Part shown: positions 35,925-47,866 of the stretch, in pieces
How positions within the stretch are numbered: the stretch's first letter is position 1
Layout: each line of letters opens with the position of its first letter
NCBI GenBank assembly: GCA_008692225.1
Contig: VICG01000015.1
Span: forward strand, 637,001-701,000
DNA length: 64,000 nt
From: Monilinia fructicola
Taxonomy: Eukaryota; Ascomycota; Leotiomycetes; Helotiales; Sclerotiniaceae
Reading direction: 5' to 3'
The notes under the pieces: model-generated
Told to the model about the DNA's origin: nothing
The model's database searches: none
What the model saw: only the letters and a program-made list of their open reading frames with translations
Made by a program: the position numbers and the translations under genes

Positions 35925-38900
35925 ATGGTCTCCAAATATCGGATCGGAGTACTAATAGCGGGGTTAATTGGAGTTTCACAAGGTCAATACTTGAATACAA
36001 CCACGGCGATTGCGGCACCATTAACACCAGAGGGACATGGTCATCCATCAACGTGCGTGCCAGAAACTGTCACTGAGATATTGATTTCCGTATCCACGAC
36101 CACATGCTATGAGCGTACTACAATTGAGTGAGTACCTGGTGGCTGATGGAGGCAAAGTGAAAATATACTAATTCCATTCAGAAAACCAACAACAATTGTC
36201 TCCATCTCTACTTCTATAGCCTATCAAAATCAAACCGTGAGCGATCTTCATCAGAGTTTTATGGTATATCATTGATTGGAAAACAGACTACAAGAACCAT
36301 AACTACAAGTGTTGGAGGTGGTTATGGGCCTGGAACTACAGTGAGTTTGGCGCATTGTTAAGCATAAAGAAGGGCGTTCAATTGACTGAAAAAAGGTCAC
36401 CGAAACGATAACTGTGAGCGCGAGCGCCACCACCAGTCCAAGTGGCGGATATCCATATAAAGGGACTACTGTGAGTATCTCTTGTTTGAGACTTGAAGGG
36501 ATGCATTGTTGATGGATTTCAGGTCACTCAGACAGTCACTCAAAATCAAACTGTAAGTTGAGATTCTATAGCGCTCATCAAGATGTCACGAAATACTGAT
36601 TTTCGAAAGATAACCAAAACTGTTGATGGTTATACAAACCGAACCGTACGCTCATTGGACCAATTCATCTGGCGAATGGACCTAACATCGTTGTAGATCA
36701 CAGAAAAGACTACCGAAACTGATTTCATCACTACCACGTAAGTTAAAAGGGTTTTCATATCGTTACTATATCTCCCTCTGGACGAATACATATATCTATG
36801 ATTGGCATGGAGGAATCATCGCCTTGGTTTCTTCAATGCATTCATATTATTTGTAGCCGAACTCTTGGTGTCTTGCCGGCAGATGAGCTCTGAAATGTGC
36901 AAAAGCCCTCGCGAGAATTCTCTCCTATCACCGATTTCATACCCCAAGCTTCAAAAAGCCACGTCCTCCAAGTACGCGGAGCGGTGCCTTTGAACATGGC
37001 TAGTTGGAAATTCTAATAGTCCTCAAACCCTCGATTTATTCGCGTCCTCCCCCACCCCCCCTTTTTTTTATATACCACCTATCTTTTCGACTTTCTGACG
37101 AATCAAATAAACAGCGCGTCAGATTATATTTCGGCCATTATAACTACAACCGATTTTGTGACGATTGTAAGTGCCTAAGCTCGGTTTCGTGCTCTCTTTA
37201 GGCGCTTTACAATGCTGATAGCAAGCAGACAAACGCAACCACCGCTAGCTATACCAAAAACTGATCTACTGACCACGGTAAGGAATCGGAAAGCCTTTCC
37301 TAATCTTAAACACTCAATATTCGTTTTTGCGCCTGGGTATCCATTGGTTTTCCCCTGTACTCGACTCAAACTATGCCACATACGCTCCTTGGATATTTTA
37401 ACACTTTTCCTCAGATCTTATCCTTTACTCTGATACCATTTCTCTTACTTCGGTGTTATTATTCTCCTTCCCACTAAACACCTTGCTAATTTCCCATCAG
37501 ACTAGGGATTTCAATTTCACGTCTACTAAAGAGACCACTAGCTTTGTCTGGAAAACCACCGTCCTGACAGATGTAATAACCAGCTCAATTCCATATACGT
37601 AAGTTTGATTTGCCTTTAGGATATGCGATTGTCCCTCAATGCTCGTTTCCAGACTTCAGGTTTTGTATACAATGGCCCTTTCTCCTTTCTGTGTGGTTTG
37701 ACCACATTTTGGTTTAAAAGCTTCATGGAGATTGATTCCTGGCTAACTCGCTCCAGGACCACACTTATAAATAGTTATGGATACCCCGTGACGATCACTA
37801 AATGGAGTATCACGACCTCTATCCAAAAATACACTTCAATTTACTCAGTCACAAAAACTCTCCCTCCTGTCACCCTCACCCGAACCGAGACTATCACATG
37901 CACCACTTCAATACCCTACACAATAACTACCACTATTAGTGGACAGCCACTGACGGTGACCTCATGGAAATCGACAAAACTTTCATATCCACATCCATAG
38001 CTTATGAAACCACAACCCTAATTTCCAGCACAATTGAATATGTACCCTCTGTGACAACGGTAGATCATACCATACCTACGACTGTCGACCATTCGTATAC
38101 GTCTGTATCCACAGAAACTTTCAATACAAGCTACCCCGTTACCGTTATTTCGGATCATTATAGCACCTATACCCAATGGACTACCGTCACTTCAGAACGT
38201 CTGTCTACGTTTACCTCCAGCGTAATTGTACCAACAACTACCACACAATTCTCTGATGTATTGGTCCCAACGACTGTAATTTTTGGAAGTTCTAGTCCCA
38301 ACGACAATCGTCTCGTCATATCTTTCGACCATTACTCGAAATATTAGCACTTCATATCCATATACTGTTTACAAGACTATTATTAGTTCAACAACTTTCT
38401 ATTCCACGTCTTACATAAGAACCACCTATACTACAACTGACGTAATTACATCTTTGTCGATATATACTACCTCGGTGAGTTCCGTTTCGCGATACATATT
38501 GGTTATATCAGCTAATTAATCTCTAGGTACCAACCACTACTACCCAAACTAACGTAATAACAAGCACTACCTTGGTAAATCCTCTTTGTATCTATATGGC
38601 TAAATTTTCGCTTATAAATTGGCTAGGTACCAACCACTACAACAGAAATCAGTATATCCAAGAGCCTATCTGTCTCGGTTTCAGAATCCTATATCTATTC
38701 GACTTATAGCACCACTCTCACTGAAGTCCATGTATCCACGATCACTTATGCAACCTCATATCCATATACCGTTTATGAAACGATCGTTAGCAATCACTAT
38801 ATATCGACAACAGAATACCTCCCAACTACTAGTAAGCATAATCGACCCACCAAATCCTTATCTTTACAATTCATTTGTGGCCCTTAGACTTTGGTTTTAC

Positions 38901-41900
38901 ATACCTCTCGCATATCATTACCCTATATTATCCCTTGTATTTTCCGCAGATAGCAAATACTGACTCGCTCATTTTCCAGTCATAGAAATAATTTCCACGA
39001 GCATATATATCCCAACAACTGTTGTGTCTCGAATTACTACTTCTGAGAGTGAGTAACATGTCCTCGGAATTCTGAAATTGCTACTAACATCAAATAAGCC
39101 ACAACAGCTACAGAAAGTAAGTAGAATGACTAATGAGAGACCCCGAATATTCAACTAATATCTCATCAAGCCACTACAGCTAGTTTTAATACCGAAACAG
39201 ACCTGGAGAGTAAGTGATTTTCCTGGCTGGGAACACTGGAATGATAAACTGATGAGAGATGTAGCGACTACAGCTAGTTTCACAGTAACGGATTTTACGA
39301 GTGAGTAGCCTTTCATATCTATCAACTTTTAGAAACTTTAATCTTAATTTCCTCTTTGTCCCTCCCCCAGTCGCAGGTGTAATAGCGGAATATGTTTGAG
39401 AGGAAAAGTGTTTTATCATGGCTTGACCCATTGTTGATGAATGCTATTCTGCTCTCTATTTATTCACCTATTCCATTGTCTTCCCTCTCTCATATTCCAC
39501 CTCTTTCCCTATCAGATCCCCACCCTTTCATTTCATTTACTTAAATTTCGGATTTTCTCTCATTCCTCCTTCCGATTCCTCACGGAGTCAGATCTTTTCT
39601 TTTCCAGCATAGGATGGAAAGCTTGGACGTATATAAAATGTCAGAAAATCACTAACACCTTCCAGCCACTACCACAACATTGGTATCGAGTGAGTATCTT
39701 CACAAAGGAAATATCCCGTCCAAGCTAACTTTCCAGCCACAACTTTCACCTCGATCAGCAGCATCACCCTCCCCCCTGTGACCATCACTTCTACAGTTTC
39801 TGGAGAGCGAGTCACGTATACGAAGCCAGGGCCTACTAGCTACATCACATCGACTATAACCTCTGAAATTTTAGTGACTTCAGAAATTACTCTCCCGGCT
39901 AGCACGGTCACGCAAAGTGAGAGTGGGTATTCTCCAGAAAAAAAAATTAAGAGCGAGCGGCTAATAGCGTGTAAAGCAACGACAGCTACCCTTCCAGCTA
40001 GCACAGTCACTTCTGATGTTTATATCACCACATCAAGTAAGAATAGTTTTGAAAACTTGATTAGGTCTTATACTGATAATGTCTAGTTCCTGGCCCAACC
40101 TTGACCACGTCAATTTCGGGATCCTTGACTACTCTTACCCTACCCGGGAGTACCTCAGTTCTCACTGTTTCTGGTCCAACAATCACCTCAAATATCTACG
40201 TTACTACTTCTCGTAAGTTGACTTTACTTCTAGATATAATCTATGCTAATACCAGCAAGTACCTGGCCAAACTTTTACTACTTCCATATCTGGATCATTG
40301 ACCACGATTTTACTTCCCGGAAGTACATCGGTATTGACAGTTTTCTGGACCAACCATAACTTCTAATGTTTATATAACTACCTCACGTAAGTAGTATAAT
40401 ACTTCCGGAATGATTTTATGCTGACATAATGCAGTTCCCGGTCAAACCTTCACCACTTCCATATCAGGATCTTTGACAACAATCTCCCTACCCGGCAGTA
40501 CATCAACTCTGACACTTTCTGGCCCGACTATCTCGCTGCCTGGGTCTCTGACGACCATCACCCTCCCTGGAAGCACGTCAACACAAACAATCCCAGGGCC
40601 CACTGTCATTTCATCCGTTTCAGGATCTCTAACCACGATAACCCAGCCTGGAAGCACATTGATTGTTTCTTTGCCCGGTAGCACATCAACCTTGACTGTT
40701 TCCGGTCCTACAGTTTCTCTGGCTGGATCTTTGACTACCATCACCCTCCCTGGAAGCACGTCAACACAAACAATCCCAGGACCTACTATTATTTCATCTG
40801 TATCAGGATCTTTAACCACTATAACCCAGCCTGGAAGCACATTGATTGTTTCTTTGCCCGGTAGCACATCAACCTTGACTGTTTCCGGTCCTACAGTTTC
40901 TCTGCCTGGATCTTTGACTACCATCATTCTCCCTGGAAGCACCTCTGTTCAAACTATTCCAGGGCCTACGGTGATCAGCTCAATACCAGGGTCTTTGACC
41001 ACTATTACCCAGCCAGGAAATACCTTGATAGTAACCCTTCCTGGCCAGACAGTCACTTTACCAGGCTCCACTGTTGTTCTACCTGGAAGTGCATCTACTC
41101 AAACCATACCCGGACCTACTGTCACTAGCTCGATACCAGGATCCTTGACCACTATTACCCAGCCAGGAAATACTCTGATAGTAACTCTTCCTGGCCAGAC
41201 AGTGACTTTATCAGGCTCCACAATTGTCCTACCTGGAACTACATCCATCCAAAACCATCCCCGGACCTACTGTCACTACCTCAATATTAGGATCCTTGAC
41301 GACAATCACCCAGCCAGGAAGTACGTTTGTCGTCAGTATTCTCGGATCAACCCTGACTTTACCTGGATCAACCATACCTGGCCCAACGGTAACTCTACCA
41401 GGCTCGATTGTTACCCTGCCAGGATCAGTCACCACACTCCCAGGACAAACTACCACCATCCAAGGTTCGACATTTACAGCGCCAGGACAAATTGTCACAT
41501 TACCTGCATCCGTAATTACTCTCCCTGGGTTGGTGTCGACTCTTCCTGGTTCGATTTCGATCTCCACAGTGACAAAGTCGATTGCCGGACCCACAGTCAC
41601 ATATACACAGGCAGGATCCACTGTTATCTCAACCCTCCCAGGTTCTATCAGCGTTTATCCAACGACTATAAGCCTTGGGGCAACTCTGCGGGGATCAACA
41701 GCGTATGTGACCGGTCCAGGATCCACTGTGACAGTGACAGAACTAATAACCTGTCCATCCCCCACAAATTCCGGTCCAGTGACCCCACAAGATTCCAGCT
41801 CATCGGCAGTCTTCGGATGTTCTCCAGGATACGTTTGCAACCCACCTAAGCCAGGTAACTGTGCTCTATGGGCAAATCCACCAGCTGAAGACTATCTTTG

Positions 41901-43273
41901 CGAAGCCAAATATTGTATCCCTGCTCCGAACACAACAGATGTATACTGGCCAAAGAACCAAACTGGCTACTATCCACCATCAGCCGGATACTTCAATCTC
42001 AATCCCAATGCATTTGGCCTCAGCTTTGGTATCTTCATTGAGAAGGTCATTACTGAAATCGTTATTGGTAACAAAGGCTCTGAAGTTGTTAAGACCTTCA
42101 CGACCGGTGATTGGACATCCCAAACCGGCATTACGCACTACTCAGCCGCAACTCAGACCGGACTTTCCACATCTGCCCTTGCCACCCCCATCCGCTCATG
42201 CTCTCCGGGGTCTTCTTCCTCGACTTGGTCCTCTTTCTCGACTTTTCAGTGGACAAAGAATCTCCGAATCCACCGCAGAACATCTTAACCTCCTCACAAA
42301 ACGCGACTCCAGTATTGCACCCGCAGTTTGCTATTCCACCTGTAACAATTGCTATATAGAAGCTCTCAAAGTGGGGAAATCACCAGACCTCTGCAAATCA
42401 AACTCAGCATTCACATCCGATTATTCATCTTGCGAAGCTTGTATCGAGGCAAACAGTGACAATGTGAAACTGACTTTGCAATCATATGTGGAGCCGCAAT
42501 TTGAACAATTCCTTAGTTTCTGTAGTGGACAGGCTCCGCAGAGTCAGGTCGCTGGTAGTACCGAGACTGAGGTGATTACAAAGACAGCGACCGTGGTGCC
42601 GATTGAGGCGAGTCCTACGATCAAGGCAGATGCAACTACTGGTCCCTCGAGTGCTGTTCAGAGCCCCAGTGGGAATGCGAGCCCTAGTGTTAGCCTCACA
42701 AGCCAAATTGCTCCAGTAGGTGTATCCACAGCCGCATTCCTGAGCTCCACAGAAGGTGCTTCATCTGGGGTTTCAACTAGCCCATCAGGAGCAATCAGCG
42801 TCCTGGGCACCTCTGGAAGTGGAAGTGGCTCTGTGTCTACAGCTACGGGCCCCGAAAATACAGGTGGCTCATTATCCACGGTAGCCTCAAGTGTCCTGGG
42901 AATGAGCGTCTCAGGCTCTGAAACTGCATCGGAATCTCAACCAACATCAGCATCAGTAGCATCAGCAGCATCAACATTAGCATCGGGATCTGCATTAACC
43001 TCCGGCTCAGAATCAACATCGCCATCAACATCAGCATTAGAATCATCATCAACATCCCCATTATCATCAGGATTAGAATCCGGCTCAGAATCTTCCCACC
43101 AATCAGAAACTTCATCTGCAACTTCGACAACAAAATCTGAATCTAGTGCGTCATCTACCCAATCCGAATCTGCTGGCGCATCAGGTACGGGACCTGTCCA
43201 AGCTGCTGGCTCAAACTTAAGACCTTCAATCTCCTACATGCTGTTGGCCATGTTGGTTCTATGTTTGATATGA
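35925..43273 (+). CDS. Large Thr/Ser-rich GPI-anchored cell-wall (adhesin-like) protein with micro-exons
   Basis: 23 exons: 35925-36127, 36182-36236, 36287-36340, 36396-36470, 36523-36552, 36610-36645, 36697-36737, 37115-37166, 37229-37277, 37501-37598, 37757-38474, 38527-38574, 38627-38831, 38980-39048, 39099-39116, 39171-39209, 39265-39300, 39666-39689, 39737-39916, 39977-40036, 40087-40212, 40260-40386, 40435-43273. Signal peptide MVSKYRIGVLIAGLIGVSQG. Next come beta-prone TTxT strings, then a PGST repeat region. A Cys-containing module follows (SPGYVCNPPKPGNCALWA...YLCEAKYCIP), then a KRD site and a C-xxx-C-xx-C module (CYSTCNNCYIE...CEACIEANS). The tail is Ser-rich and ends in a GPI-type hydrophobic end (YMLLAMLVLCLI). 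Six single-base run errors are needed (37256-37260, 37976-37979, 38280-38284, 40341-40344, 41251-41254, 42185-42189); then all phases close at about 1725 residues. Intron 39301-39665 is uncertain and may hide another exon. Likely surface/adhesion role, inferred from composition. Confidence 0.85.
40554..41280 (+). repeat. Coding tandem repeats: 183-bp (x3) then 150-bp (x2+) units
   Basis: Within the last exon of the wall-protein gene. The unit starting accatcaccctccctggaag begins at 40554, 40737 and (diverged) 40920, a period of 183 bases or 61 residues. The first two copies are almost identical. From 40977 a related unit of 150 bases (50 residues) repeats at 41127 and starts again near 41277. 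Encoded core: SGSLTTITQPG, LPGSTSTLTVSGPTV. Confidence 0.9.
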
Positions 43274-44998
43274 TAATGCGAAGGTACCCTTAATCTTTAT
43301 GATACTTTCCTTAAATTGCGGTTTCCGCATATTACCATTTCTTTTCTTCTATTGTCACGATACCACGGCACAAACGAACCGATGTGTAAACGGCAGTTTA
43401 TTTAATCTATCGTGGTCTACTCCGCATTTATACTTTATACCATTTTTTGTTTTTTTCTTCTTGTTCAATGTCTCGACGAATCAAAGACATAATACATACG
43501 ATCTTTCCTAGGTGATTTCATCATAATCTCGATGAGAAATGCGAATGACACCACACGCTCTTTTATGAATTTATGAACTTTATGCATACGTGCATGATAT
43601 GTCAACATGAAGAATACGGTCTTTTGATATCAGATGGGGAATTTATGAATATGAATTACGGAAGCATGATGTCCCCCTCACACTCATTTATGGCGCTGTT
43701 TTTGATGATGGGAGTTTGATGAAGGAAGGAAATGGAGAGGGAAAAGGGAAGTCTTGCTGGCTTCTTGGGAAAGGATAATGTTTGATTATTGATTATGAAT
43801 GGATTGGATATGCTCGGATAAGTATAGGTTGGATAGGCGATGGAGATGTGAGAAAAGGAGTGAAGTAAGAAATGATGGTATAGGGGAATAATAAGAAAGA
43901 CGGATAGCACAAAGGGACGAAGGAGCAACTCATCATATGATGAGAGAGAGGCAGGCATTCAATTCTTTGACAAATATATATATAATATCTTTTTTTTTTT
44001 CCCAGTGGAGGATTTGGGTCTTGGCTGAGATAAGATGGGATGGATGAGAAAAGACAGCATGTAATGAGGAAGTATATGCCAGTAGTGGAAGAATCGATGG
44101 AACGCTAGTAATAACATCTGCATCCATCGTGATCCCAAGTATCTCAAAGCTCAAATGTGAAGAATTTCGCGGACCCATTTCTTGATCTCGTCATGTGCCA
44201 CAGTATCTCATTCCTCCCTTGTGAACATCCAATACAAGACCCGCGTACACAATTTTTTCTTGCCATTATGTATTCCCACTCTCACTCTCGCTCTCGCTTC
44301 CCCCTCATCAACTTTGAATGAAGGCTCAACTAAATTGATCAATATTGCGCATAACCGTATTGGGAACAAAACACATCGATATCGTTGCAACGAACAAACA
44401 CAAACAGATATATACTCGAAATTAAGAGGTTAGGTTATGTCAAGCCTGCTGGCGTGGGATGCATGGTAGGAGGGAGGGAGGTGTGGAGGAGGACGACTTT
44501 TGGATATACTTGATACTTGGTGCTGGGTACCAAAGTTAGATGTGGTAGATTGGCATATTTCATGCAGTATCTATGGGAGATATTGTCGGTTGGGAAATGA
44601 AGGGGTTGGCCATACTTGATGTGAATACTGGTATGTGCAGGAGCACGGGAGCTCTGAGAGGAAAGACGACATGGGGGTTTTTGGGGCCTAATCATTCCCC
44701 ACTTGATGCGAAGATGTGGTATTCTGCTTCTGTATTTCGTTAGGGTTTTGGCATTCTGGAGAAATCTGTGCTCTAGATTGGATCTGGCTGATTCGGCGGG
44801 TTTTCATCTGTATATCGCGTATTCAAGGTTCATTTTTGGGGGCGGTGTGAGGGAAGGGGGACGATGTGGAGAGAAGCTGAGGGGGATAGGGGCACAGACA
44901 CAAGTGGATTGCTTAACGTTCTACCGAAGCTATTCGGGCCAAAAAATATAAATCTAACGATATTTACATTTGGGTATATTACTATTTATTAAGTCTTT
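43274..44998. other. Intergenic between convergent wall-protein and DHODH genes
   Basis: No gene, RNA or notable repeat seen. Short open readings in all frames have no recognisable features. Confidence 0.45.
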
Positions 44999-46591
44999 TT
45001 ACTTTTTCGAAATCTCGTTGCTCATCTCGGTCTTTATCCGAGTTATTGTGCCAGCGCCTCCATATACCCTAATAGACAAAGTTAGTATGCGTGAATGTGT
45101 AATTGTGGTTGTCTCTCGGTTTAGGGTCCTAAAAACGGCGAAGATGGTAGGAGATACTCACAATGCCGTGTAAACTTGGGCAACACTTGCACCTGCATTC
45201 AAGATCTCCAAAGCTTGCTTTCCATTCGTGATACCACCAGTAGCGAATACAACTTTCTGGTCATTGTTTTTCAATTCTTTGTTGACAGTGAGAGATTTTG
45301 CCTTCTCGGCGATAGTAGAAGCAAGACTATCCTCGTTTGATTGCACAGTGGCATCCTGTTGTGGTGGCCCTTGGTCAAGTAATGCTCTATATCTCTTAAC
45401 CAAAGATAGGGTTCTCTCAAACATGGGTGGTCCAGAAAAACCTCCTTGTTCTTCAAGAATTCTACTTTCTCTGGCAGAGATTTTGATATCGTCGGGAATG
45501 AGCTTATCTCTTCGGTTTGTAGTATTACCCACAATCACACCATCTACACCACTTCTCCATATAGCTTCGACGATTCCCTCAAGTTGTTCATCTTGATCCT
45601 CATCAGGTGATACCTTGACCATAACCCTAGGCTTTGTTTTCCGATCAACGGATTTTGCGGCCCCAACCACTCCCTCTAAGATTCGGGATAACGGCTCAAC
45701 CTTTTGTAATGTCCTTAGCCCAGGTGTGTTTGGACTACTAACATTGACTACCAGGATATCGGCGTATGGTGCCAGTCTCTCGACGCAGTAAACATAATCT
45801 CTCTTAACAGCCTCAATATCATCACCATTAGTATCCTTATTCTTAGCAACCTGAACTGCCAATAACTTTCCATCTACCAAACTTCCTGGTGGGACACCCG
45901 CATCTCCATTCAATACTTTTCTCTCGGCATCTTCACCTACACCTAATCCATTCTGGTATGCATATAGACGAACTCGCTCCCTCAATCGCATCGCCATATC
46001 ATCCGCACCCTTCGAATTAAGCCCATATCTATTAATTAGAGCATTTTGACTAGGTATACGGAACACTCTCGGCTTAGGATTTCCCTCTTGAGCAAGAGGT
46101 GTACATCCACCAACCTCAACAATCGCAGGGCCCATAGCAAACAGAGCATCCGGAACCTCTGCCAATTTGTCAAGTCCCGCAGATGTGCCAATTGGATTTT
46201 GTAACCGCTGTCCCCATATCTCCACGCTCAAATCAGCTTTGTCCGTATTACCGTCTCTAAAACTTCGATCACGAGGATGGAGACCGAATGAGTAGAGGGT
46301 TTTAAGAGCTTTGGTGCCCACATGATGAGCTTCCTCAGCATCAGAGTATATGGCACGTAATGCGGGAACGACAAGCCATTGGTGTATGCTAGCTCGAGTA
46401 TCTGTAATATAGAGATAACCAAAGCCAAGGGACAGAGCTATCGAGGTTCCAAAAAGGATATTCTTCGAACGAGTGAGGATTGTGGATGTTTCGGTATTGG
46501 TTGACGAGAAGCGTTTGGTAGATATGCGGGATCGAGAAGAGGAGAGGATGGGACGCGATGTGCGCAGAGTGCGCAATAAAGGGTTCGACAT
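44999..46591 (-). CDS. Dihydroorotate dehydrogenase (quinone), mitochondrial, class 2
   Basis: Fourth step of pyrimidine synthesis: oxidises dihydroorotate to orotate and passes electrons to ubiquinone at the inner mitochondrial membrane. Exons 46591-45162 and 45068-44999, with a 93-base intron GTGAGT...TAG; 499 residues. The start MSNPLLRTLRTSRPILSSS is a basic, Ser-rich presequence; an in-frame ATG at 46708 would add 39 residues. A membrane helix (NILFGTSIALSLGFGYLYI) precedes the FMN barrel: NPIGTSAGLDKLAEVPDAL, EVGGCTPLAQEGNPKPRVFR, INRYGLNSKG, VVNVSSPNTPGLR with the Ser base of class 2 enzymes, RVMVKVSPD, GVIVGNTT, GGFSGPPMFE and FATGGITNGKQALEILNAGAS. The small second exon gives VYGGAGTITRIKTEM. 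Frame intact. Confidence 0.96.
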
Positions 46592-47866
46592 AACGAATGT
46601 CTGGCCAACTAAGAACGAGGGCAATCGAAAACTGAAGGACTGAAAAACTGCTTGTCTTGAAAAGTTCAAACTGGGATGTTTAAAAATGTTGCTCCGTTCG
46701 TCATGCATGTTTCGGATAGGGTTATTCCGTTCCGATGCTCTCCCGCCTGCAAGTCGTTTTGATTCCTGACGTCGACGTCTTCGAATTCAACTGACTTGTG
46801 AACACTTTTCGTCACTTGTTGTACATGTTGAAATAAAGTCAATATCATGAATCATTGCGGATTCAATCTAGATAAAGGAAGCTCTCCCTGAGAGTGATCT
46901 CCTAGATATCCTGCTGACGTTGGATTGCTAACAAGAGGTCTTTAACCGCAGGGCATTCTACACAAAATTTACATCATGATTACTTTATTTTCAATTGTGG
47001 CAATGAATAGTTTTGTTGCACCAAGGTAAAGGCGAGTGAGGGCGAATGGGAAATGAGGAACACCAGACACTCTATTCTATTGATCCTGTTTTTCGATCAG
47101 TCCGATTGGATAAGAGCACCAAAGGAGAGTTGGGTAGAGAAGAAACTGGAAGTGGTTTCACAAAATACTTAAGTCATAAAAGAAAGTTTCATTTGGCCAA
47201 TTAGATCGATCATAGAGACCAGTCTGAAGCTCACTTCCTGTCTTTCTCCCAATCTCCCATCAGCCCCTAGATATCAGTCTTTCTGTCATCATTATCTTTC
47301 ACACTACTACTCTCTCTTGCCCTTTTTCCAATATCTTCCTCCCCCTCTCACTCTTTTCATATATTTCTAATTCTACTTCTAAGTTTCTTTCTTAAGTTTG
47401 TCTTGGCCTTTCAATCCCCATCTCATTTGCTATTGTTGGATCTAATCAGTTCGGTATTTGAAGAGAAGTCTATGGTATCCATACATGCTGTGTGTCTCTT
47501 CTGTGCTAGTGCGAGTTCAACATAGGTAAGGTAAGTTAGTTCCTTTCTTTTGCCCAGCCAGGTACAGTAGTTCTGACCTGTATAGAACAAAATTCACTAA
47601 AGCCCCGCACTTATGCGGCTGTCTCTACGGAACCGTAATCTAAAGTTCTTGTGCGCTTGTCAATTTATTCACTATCAACCTGCGTCTCAAATGGTTAAAA
47701 GGGCTTCTTCGTTCCCATAATTCTCCTTACTGTTTTCTTCTCAACACAAAAACTTCTCGAGTAACTTTCCGTGAAACGATATCATTCTCTCTTTGTTACT
47801 ACTTCTTTATCAGTATTTAAGAGTCTATCAAGCTTTTGATTCAGGTCTTTCTGGATTTTTGTCATC
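46592..47866. other. Divergent promoter region, DHODH and unknown gene
   Basis: 1.3 kb without a recognisable gene. 47260-47400 is strongly pyrimidine-rich on the plus strand (ctctctc, ttcttcc), probably leader or promoter sequence of the gene at 47867. Confidence 0.45.

Noticed and set aside
39350..39400. Exon ending the wall protein at a TGA (VIAEYV-stop after a cccccag acceptor)
   Set aside because: Using this acceptor would end the protein early, whereas phase-compatible exons, repeats and a GPI-type tail continue; a truncated isoform remains possible.
40442..40942. 166-codon minus-strand repeat protein (and 41229-41621, 42843-43133)
   Set aside because: Antisense shadows of the repetitive wall-protein exon.
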